Source of the DNA: CAYOBW01 sp964402115
GTDB lineage: Bacteria; Verrucomicrobiota; Kiritimatiellia; UBA8416; CAYOBW01
Reading direction: 5' to 3'
Assembly (NCBI GenBank): GCA_964402115.1
Contig: CAYOBW010000218.1
Coordinates: 1 to 12,021 of the forward strand
DNA: 12,021 bases
In this document: positions 7,313 through 12,021 of the stretch, piece by piece
How the letters are laid out: each line of letters starts with the position of its first letter
How positions within the stretch are numbered: position 1 is the first letter of the stretch
Notes under the pieces: generated by a model
What the model was told of the DNA's origin: nothing
The model's database searches: none
Seen by the model: the letters and a program-made list of their open reading frames with translations, nothing else
Translations under genes and position numbers: made by a program

Positions 7313-7538
7313 GTTTTACGAGTGCTCTTGATGCGTAGTGTGAAGATGGGCCGGGGCGCTTGCGTGCGTCCGCGTACCGACCGGCCACGGCGCCTGGGGC
7401 GCGGGGAGCCGCCGCCTACGGTTCCGCGGGCCACGCCGGCTCTTGCGCGGCAAGCCTTTATGACGCGGTTGGAGCGTATCACGGGGCCGCGCCCCGCGCC
7501 GGCACCCGCCGCGCCCGAGCCGCGCTGCGTGCGATTCA

Positions 7539-7584
7539 TTAACAACGCGTTTTCGGCCGCTTTAACAACGTGTTTTCGGCCGCT
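7539..7584. repeat. Two tandem copies of a 23-base repeat
   Basis: Copy one spans 7539-7561 and copy two 7562-7584. Each reads TTAACAACG, then C or T, then GTTTTCGGCCGCT, so the two differ at one base only. Copy one contains the palindrome AACGCGTT (7544-7551), broken by the C-to-T change in copy two. The pair could be a duplicated protein-binding site or a simple replication-slippage duplication. Confidence 0.85.
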
Positions 7585-7742
7585 TTTCCGCCACTTGGCG
7601 GGGGCCGCGGCCGGCCTGCGGGCCGCCCGCTCGCCACCGGTTTGGCAGCCCGGCCACAATAAGCAGGCACGGGTGTCCGTTTAAGGGCCAGTGCGCGACA
7701 GAGCGCCGCGCGCAATAAGCGATCGGAATCAGGGAGGTTCAT

Positions 7743-8471
7743 ATGCTGGGAAGCAACGGAAAGATGACGGTGGTGGCGGCGAGTCTGATGTGTGCAACCC
7801 TCGGGTTCGCGCAGGATGAAGGGCGGCGCGGGCCGCAGCCGGCGCCCGTGCAGCCCCTGATGCGCGAGGGCGTCGCGGCCTTTCGTGGCGGGATGCACGG
7901 GGCCATGGGTGACGCGCCTTTCATGGGTGAAGGCGCTGACATCGAGGGCATGGTCAGCCGCCTCGTGGCCAATAGCGAGCTGGCCGCGCGCGCGGGCCTC
8001 ACCGAGGAGCAGACCACGAAGCTCAAAGACGGGCTCTTCGACCTCAAGCAGAAGGGCATCGAGCTGAAGGCCCAGGTCGAGCTGGCCGGTATGGAGCAGG
8101 CCAAGCTGATGACCGCGAAGGAGATCGACGAAGGCGCGCTGATGAAGGCCGTCGAGAAGGCTGGCGAGCTGCGCACGGAGCAGGCCAAGCTGCGCGTCAA
8201 GGGGCTTGTGCTCATGAAGAAGACGCTGAAGCCGGAACAGGCCGAGCAGATTCGCAACATGATGCGCGAGCACATGCGCGAGCGGTTCCGCGAGGCGCGC
8301 GGCGGCGAAGGAACCAATGCCCCGCGCCAGGGTGACGACGTGCGCGACCGCCGCCCGCCGATGCAGCAGGAGCGGCGCGGCGACGCTCCGCGCGACGAGC
8401 AGATGCGCGGCGAGGGCCCCCGGGGCCACGGCCAGCGTACCGAGGGCCGCGGCGGCGATCGCGACAACTAA
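7743..8471 (+). CDS. Secreted Spy/CpxP-like (LTxxQ-type) periplasmic protein
   Basis: The 242-residue product begins with a short signal peptide (hydrophobic stretch about 8-22, likely cleaved after GFA at 23), so it is probably periplasmic. The middle (about 65-185) is helical and charged, with two LTxxQ-like motifs, LTEEQ (86-90) and LKPEQ (162-166). This arrangement is seen in Spy/CpxP-type chaperones and stress sensors of the envelope. From about 186 to the end the protein is low-complexity, rich in Arg, Gly, Asp and Pro, and probably disordered; Spy itself lacks such a tail. The start ATG has GGAGGT (7733-7738) four bases upstream. The gene stands alone and ends in a strong terminator. 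No two-component regulator lies beside it. Family assignment rests on motifs only; a generic coiled-coil periplasmic protein is the alternative. Confidence 0.7.
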   Translation: MLGSNGKMTVVAASLMCATLGFAQDEGRRGPQPAPVQPLMREGVAAFRGGMHGAMGDAPFMGEGADIEGMVSRLVANSELAARAGLTEEQTTKLKDGLFDLKQKGIELKAQVELAGMEQAKLMTAKEIDEGALMKAVEKAGELRTEQAKLRVKGLVLMKKTLKPEQAEQIRNMMREHMRERFREARGGEGTNAPRQGDDVRDRRPPMQQERRGDAPRDEQMRGEGPRGHGQRTEGRGGDRDN

Positions 8472-8501
8472 GCGGCGGTCGGCAATTAGGATGACAGCGG
8501 C

Positions 8502-8537
8502 GACCCGGCCAGCTTACGCTGGCCGGGTCTTTGTTTT
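8502..8537 (+). terminator. Intrinsic terminator of the Spy/CpxP-like gene
   Basis: A perfect 12-base-pair stem (8502-8513 with 8518-8529, GACCCGGCCAGC against its complement) encloses the loop TTAC and is followed by TTTGTTTT (8530-8537). It starts 31 bases after the plus-strand stop. murA ends at 8544 on the opposite strand, so the same hairpin lies at the murA 3' end, but no T-run follows it in that direction. Confidence 0.88.
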
Positions 8538-8543
8538 CGCGGG

Positions 8544-9827
8544 CTACTCCTGGCGCTCGATCTGGGCGCCCAGGGCGCGCAGGCGCTCGACAACGGACTC
8601 GTAGCCGCGGTCGATGGACTGCGCGTTGTCGATGGTGCAGGTGCCCTTCGCGCACAGCGCGGCCAGCAGCAGAGCCATGCCGGCGCGGATATCGGGGCTG
8701 GTCAGGTGCGAGCCGTGCAACCGCGCCGGCCCCGCGACCAGGGCCCGGTGCGGGTCGCATTGGATGATCCGGGCGCCCATGTCGATGAGCCGGTCCACGA
8801 AGTACAGCCGGCTTTCGAACAGCTTCTCGAAGAAGAGCAGGGTGCCGCGCGCCTGGGTTGCCACCACCACCATGACGCTCATCAGGTCGGACGGGAACGA
8901 CGGCCAGGTGCCGTCCTCGATCTTCGGAATGGCGGCGCCGTAGTCGTTGCGCACGCGCAGCCTTTGCGCCGGAGCCACCCGCAGCAGGCCGTCGCCGACG
9001 GTCCAGCGCACGCCGAGCTTGCGGAAGGCGCGCTCGATCACCAGGAACGGTTCGGGTGGGGCGTCGCGCACGTCCACCTCCAGCGCGCCCCCGGTCAGGG
9101 CGGCGGCCGCGATGAAACTGGCCGCCTCGATGTAGTCCGGTCCGATGCGGTGCGCGGCGCCATGCAGCCGGGACACGCCAGTGACCTGCAGCCGGTTCGT
9201 ACCTATGCCGGTGATCACAGCCCCCATCTTCGTGAGCAGAAGGCAGAGATCCTGCACGTGCGGCTCGCAGGCGGCGTTGCCCAGCGTGGTTTCGCCCGGC
9301 GCCAGAACCGCGGCCATGAGGATGTTCTCGGTGGCCGTGACACTGGCCTCCTCCAGCAGAATCGGCGCCCCGCGCAGCACCTTGCGTTCGAACACGAAGC
9401 AGGCTTCGTCCTGCCGCATGGAGATGCCCAGCTGCCGCAGGCCGTCGAAGTGGGTGTCGAGCGGCCGGCGGCCGATCATGTCGCCGCCGGGGGGAAACAC
9501 CCGGACCCGCCCCTCGCGCGCGGCCAGGGGACCCGCCAGCAGGATGGACGTGCGCACCTTGCGGCACAGCGCCTCGGGCAGCCGGGTCTTGCGAATGCGG
9601 CGGGCGCAGAGCGTGACGGCGTGATCCTCCAGGCGGACCTCGACGCCGATGGCTTCCAGCAGCGCCAGCATCGTGCGCACGTCGTCGATCAGCGGCAGGT
9701 TCTCCAGCCGCAGGGGCTCGTCGGTCAACACGCACGCTGCCAGCATCGGCAGGGCGGCGTTCTTGTTGCCCGACGGGTTGTGGCGGCCGGACAGGGGCCG
9801 GCCGCCCTGGATGATCAAGCGCGCCAT
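8544..9827 (-). CDS. murA: UDP-N-acetylglucosamine 1-carboxyvinyltransferase (MurA), Asp-type active site
   Basis: MurA transfers enolpyruvate from PEP to UDP-GlcNAc, the first committed cytoplasmic step of peptidoglycan synthesis. The 427-residue length is normal. Conserved motifs include SGNKNAALP (Lys22), VRTSILLAGPL (Arg92), ENILMAAV (167-174), SFPSD (catalytic Asp314), SPDIRAG (Arg381) and SIDRGYE (Arg407). The catalytic loop reads PPGGDMIGRRPLDTH, so residue 116 is Asp where E. coli has Cys115, the residue fosfomycin alkylates. Enzymes with Asp here (Chlamydia, Mycobacterium, Borrelia) are known to be active and fosfomycin-insensitive, so intrinsic resistance is expected here. The start ATG lies 15 bases after the transketolase stop, with AAAGGG 9 bases upstream, which suggests co-transcription with tkt. 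Confidence 0.95.
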   Translation of the reverse strand: MARLIIQGGRPLSGRHNPSGNKNAALPMLAACVLTDEPLRLENLPLIDDVRTMLALLEAIGVEVRLEDHAVTLCARRIRKTRLPEALCRKVRTSILLAGPLAAREGRVRVFPPGGDMIGRRPLDTHFDGLRQLGISMRQDEACFVFERKVLRGAPILLEEASVTATENILMAAVLAPGETTLGNAACEPHVQDLCLLLTKMGAVITGIGTNRLQVTGVSRLHGAAHRIGPDYIEAASFIAAAALTGGALEVDVRDAPPEPFLVIERAFRKLGVRWTVGDGLLRVAPAQRLRVRNDYGAAIPKIEDGTWPSFPSDLMSVMVVVATQARGTLLFFEKLFESRLYFVDRLIDMGARIIQCDPHRALVAGPARLHGSHLTSPDIRAGMALLLAALCAKGTCTIDNAQSIDRGYESVVERLRALGAQIERQE

Positions 9828-9842
9828 GGGAGGCCGCCCTTT

Positions 9843-11864
9843 CTACGACGCGCGTGCGGCCGGCAGGCTGCGTACGACGGCCACCACGTTGTCCACCGTG
9901 AAGCCGAAATGCTCCGCCAGCGTCTTGGCGGGGGCCGAAGCGCCGAACCGGTCGATGCCGATAACGCGGCCCTCGGGTCCCACGTATCTCTCCCACCCCT
10001 GCGTAACGCCGGCTTCGACGGCCACGCGCCGCGGGCAACCGGGCGGCAGCACCTCGTCGCGGTACGCCGCGGGCTGCTGTTCGAACAGCTCCCACGAAGG
10101 CATGCTGACCACCCGCACGTTCGTCTCCGCCGACAGCACTTTCGCCGCCTTCATCGCCAGCTCCACCTCGGAGCCCGTGCCGATCAGGATCACGTCCGGC
10201 CCGCGCTCGGCGGTGGTCTGCGACAGGATGTAGGCGCCGCGTGCGACGTTGGCTGCCGCGGCATGGCGCGTGCGATCGATGACCGCCATGTTCTGGCGCG
10301 TCAGCATCAGGGCCGTCGGCCCCTGCGTGTTGCGCAAGGCCACCGCCCAGGCCGCCGCCGTCTCGGTGGGGTCGGCCGGCCGCAGGCAGGTGAGGTTCGG
10401 GATCACGCGCAGCGCCGCGAGGTGTTCCACCGGCTGGTGCGTGGGGCCATCCTCGCCCACGTAGAAGCTGTCGTGGGTCAGCACGTAGATCACCGGCAGC
10501 TTCATCAGCGCCGCCAGCCGGATGGTGGGCCGGAAATAGTCGGTGAACACGAAGAACGTCGAGCCATAGACGCGGAAGCCTCCGTGCAGGGCCAGGCCGT
10601 TGAGGATCGCGCCCATGCCGTGCTCGCGCACGCCGAAGTGCAGGTTGCGGCCCGCAAAGGAGGCCGGCCCGACGCTAGCCTCGCTGTCCATGAACGTGCG
10701 CGTGCTGGGCGCGAGGTCCGCCGCGCCCCCCACGAGGAACGGCACGGCTTTCGCCAGGCACTGCAACGTCTTGCCGGAAGCCTGGCGCGTCGCCAGCGGC
10801 TTCTCGGGATCGAACACCGGCAGCATGTCGTCCAGGTTCTCGGGCAGCCGGCCCTCCTGCCCCGCCTGCCACGCGGCGGCCAGGTCGGCGTGCATGATCC
10901 CGTACTGCTTCTGGTGGCGCTTCCACGCGTTGTACTTGCGCTTCAGGGCCGCCGCACGCGCCTCGAAGCAGGCGCGCACCCGCGCCGGCACGTAGAACGT
11001 CTCGTCCGGGGGCAGGCCCAGCGCCTGCTTGGTCAGCTTGACCTCCTCGACGCCGAGCGGTGCGCCGTGGGCCTCGTGCGAATCCTGCAGGTGCGGGCTG
11101 CCCTTGGCGATGTGGGTGCGACAGATGATGAGCGTGGGCCGGTCCGGGCTGCGGCGGGCCTTGCGAATGGCCTTCTCGATCTGCTCGAGATCGTGGCCGT
11201 CGATCTGGAGCACGCCCCAGTTGTACCCCTCGAAACGGCGCTTCACGTTGTCGCTGTAGGCGAGCTTGGTGCTGCCCTCGATGGTGATGTCGTTGCTGTC
11301 GTAGAACACGATCAGGCGGTTGAGCCGCAGGTGACCGGCCGTCGAGAAGGCCTCGTGGCTGACGCCCTCCATCAGGTCGCCATCGCCGCAGAAGACGTAC
11401 GTGTAGTGGTCCACGGGCTGCAGCGCCTCGGTATTGAAGCGGGCGGCCAGCATGCGTTCGGCCAGCGCCATGCCGACCGCATTGCCGCAGCCCTGGCCCA
11501 GCGGGCCGGTCGTGGTCTCGACGCCGGGGGTCTCGTGGTACTCGGGGTGGCCCGGCGTGCGGCTGCCCCACTGGCGGAAGCGCTTGAGCTCGTCGAGCGG
11601 CAGATCGTAACCCGCGAGGTGGAGCAGGCTGTAGAGCAGCATCGAGCCGTGACCGCCCGAGAGCACGAACCGGTCGCGGTCGGGCCACTGCGGGTCGGTG
11701 GGGCAGTACTTCAGGTGGTTCATGAACAGCACGGCGGCGACATCGGCCATGCCCATGGGCATCCCCGGGTGGCCCGAGTTGGCGGCCTGCACGCCGTCCA
11801 TGGCCAGCCCGCGGATGGTGTTGGCGATCAGTTGCAGATCCTGCTGGGTTACCTTGTCACTCAT
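9843..11864 (-). CDS. tkt: Transketolase
   Basis: This thiamine-diphosphate enzyme moves two-carbon units between sugar phosphates in the pentose phosphate pathway (or Calvin cycle). The 673-residue length fits bacterial TktA. The N-terminal cofactor half has SGHPGMPMG (His32), GGHGS (His72), GPLGQG and the ThDP/metal motif GDGDLMEG (160-167) ending at DSND (Asn191). The central domain has FGVREHGMGAI with the cofactor-activating Glu414, then THDSFYVGEDGPTHQPVEHLA (His464, Asp465, His476), and the C-terminal domain follows. The frame could open at a GTG at 11873, but that codon overlaps the ribosome-binding site, so the ATG at 11864 is chosen. It is the first gene of a likely tkt-murA operon on the minus strand. 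Confidence 0.97.
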   Translation of the reverse strand: MSDKVTQQDLQLIANTIRGLAMDGVQAANSGHPGMPMGMADVAAVLFMNHLKYCPTDPQWPDRDRFVLSGGHGSMLLYSLLHLAGYDLPLDELKRFRQWGSRTPGHPEYHETPGVETTTGPLGQGCGNAVGMALAERMLAARFNTEALQPVDHYTYVFCGDGDLMEGVSHEAFSTAGHLRLNRLIVFYDSNDITIEGSTKLAYSDNVKRRFEGYNWGVLQIDGHDLEQIEKAIRKARRSPDRPTLIICRTHIAKGSPHLQDSHEAHGAPLGVEEVKLTKQALGLPPDETFYVPARVRACFEARAAALKRKYNAWKRHQKQYGIMHADLAAAWQAGQEGRLPENLDDMLPVFDPEKPLATRQASGKTLQCLAKAVPFLVGGAADLAPSTRTFMDSEASVGPASFAGRNLHFGVREHGMGAILNGLALHGGFRVYGSTFFVFTDYFRPTIRLAALMKLPVIYVLTHDSFYVGEDGPTHQPVEHLAALRVIPNLTCLRPADPTETAAAWAVALRNTQGPTALMLTRQNMAVIDRTRHAAAANVARGAYILSQTTAERGPDVILIGTGSEVELAMKAAKVLSAETNVRVVSMPSWELFEQQPAAYRDEVLPPGCPRRVAVEAGVTQGWERYVGPEGRVIGIDRFGASAPAKTLAEHFGFTVDNVVAVVRSLPAARAS

Positions 11865-11872
11865 CTTGCACA

Positions 11873-11877
11873 CTCCT
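11873..11877 (-). promoter_or_regulatory. Ribosome-binding site that fixes the transketolase start
   Basis: On the minus strand AGGAG occupies 11877-11873, 8 bases before the ATG at 11864. The upstream GTG (11873-11871) shares a base with it and so cannot be the start that this site serves. Confidence 0.7.
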
Positions 11878-12021
11878 CGCGCGAGTCATATTGAACGACC
11901 GGCGGTTCCCCCCCCGGCACATGCGCGCTTTGTGGCATAACGGGGCCGTTTTGTCCAGCCGCCGTTCTGCCGCCCCGGCGATTCGGGCGCCCACCGCTCC
12001 CGCCCCGGCCGGCCCGGGAGG
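11878..12021. other. Sequence upstream of transketolase, to the window edge
   Basis: No gene is visible here. It should contain the tkt promoter on the minus strand, but I find only weak boxes (for example TGGACA near 11953-11958 without a well-spaced -10). A run of eight C residues lies at 11908-11915. The window ends before any further gene can be recognised. Confidence 0.4.

Larger units (their letters stand above)
6935..7742. other. 808-base non-coding region upstream of dnaA; candidate origin/regulatory region
   Basis: This region separates the divergent dnaA and Spy/CpxP-like genes. The part at about 7021-7140 is clearly AT-richer than the rest of the window and holds three phased DnaA-box-like 9-mers. 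A TATAAT box lies at 7307-7312 and a 23-base tandem duplication at 7539-7584. The 8-mer CAATAAGC occurs at 7657 and again at 7713. Open frames that cross the region have no recognisable domains. I see no tRNA or riboswitch. The rest (about 7141-7300 and 7320-7530) shows nothing I can name. Confidence 0.55.

Noticed and set aside
7438..7457. Small hairpin around CTTGCGCGGCAAG followed by TTTATG
   Set aside because: The stem is short and imperfect and the T-run has only three residues, so it does not qualify as a terminator.
7103..7684. A 193-codon plus-strand frame in the gap between dnaA and the Spy/CpxP-like gene
   Set aside because: It has no domain, a changing composition along its length, no good ribosome-binding site, and crosses the 23-base tandem repeat. 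Treated as non-coding.
8706..11894. A very long open frame on the plus strand opposite murA and transketolase
   Set aside because: It runs antisense through two well-identified genes and across their junction, with low-complexity Arg/Gln/His-rich translation. It is a codon-bias shadow, not a giant gene.

Overview
This GC-rich window carries six housekeeping-type genes, densely packed and bacterial in style (Shine-Dalgarno sites, intrinsic terminators). No phage, CRISPR, rRNA, tRNA or intact mobile element is visible. A protein with a signal peptide and Spy/CpxP-like motifs, together with MurA, suggests a Gram-negative cell envelope. The MurA has Asp in place of the usual catalytic Cys, a state known in Chlamydia but also in mycobacteria and Borrelia. 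With a CBM9-like membrane protein and pyruvate phosphate dikinase, this would fit the PVC superphylum (for example Kiritimatiellota/Verrucomicrobiota). That placement is an inference, not a demonstration.

Layout. Positions 89-1363 (minus) encode a membrane-anchored CBM9-like protein. It diverges from ppdK (1589-4327, plus), which has a good sigma-70-type promoter, a dyad just past the likely transcription start, and a textbook terminator. A 413-base gap follows and holds a perfect 45-base palindrome. Next comes a metallophosphoesterase gene (4741-5556, plus), which converges on dnaA (5570-6934, minus) with only 13 bases between the stop codons. The 808-base gap upstream of dnaA is the longest non-coding stretch. 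It contains three DnaA-box-like 9-mers at exactly 11-base spacing in an AT-richer patch, an orphan TATAAT box, and a 23-base tandem duplication. The Spy/CpxP-like gene (7743-8471, plus) ends in a strong terminator. The last unit is a minus-strand transketolase-murA pair (tkt 11864 to 9843, murA 9827 to 8544), 15 bases apart and probably co-transcribed.

Functions. PPDK (pyruvate/PEP interconversion) and transketolase (pentose phosphate pathway) belong to central carbon metabolism. MurA uses PEP for the first committed step of peptidoglycan synthesis. DnaA starts chromosome replication, and the DNA upstream of its gene is a candidate origin or autoregulatory site.

I found no convincing new multi-gene system. 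The observations most worth a second look are the helically phased DnaA-box-like array paired with a DnaA whose DNA-reading loop is altered, the Cys-to-Asp MurA, and the long palindrome after ppdK.
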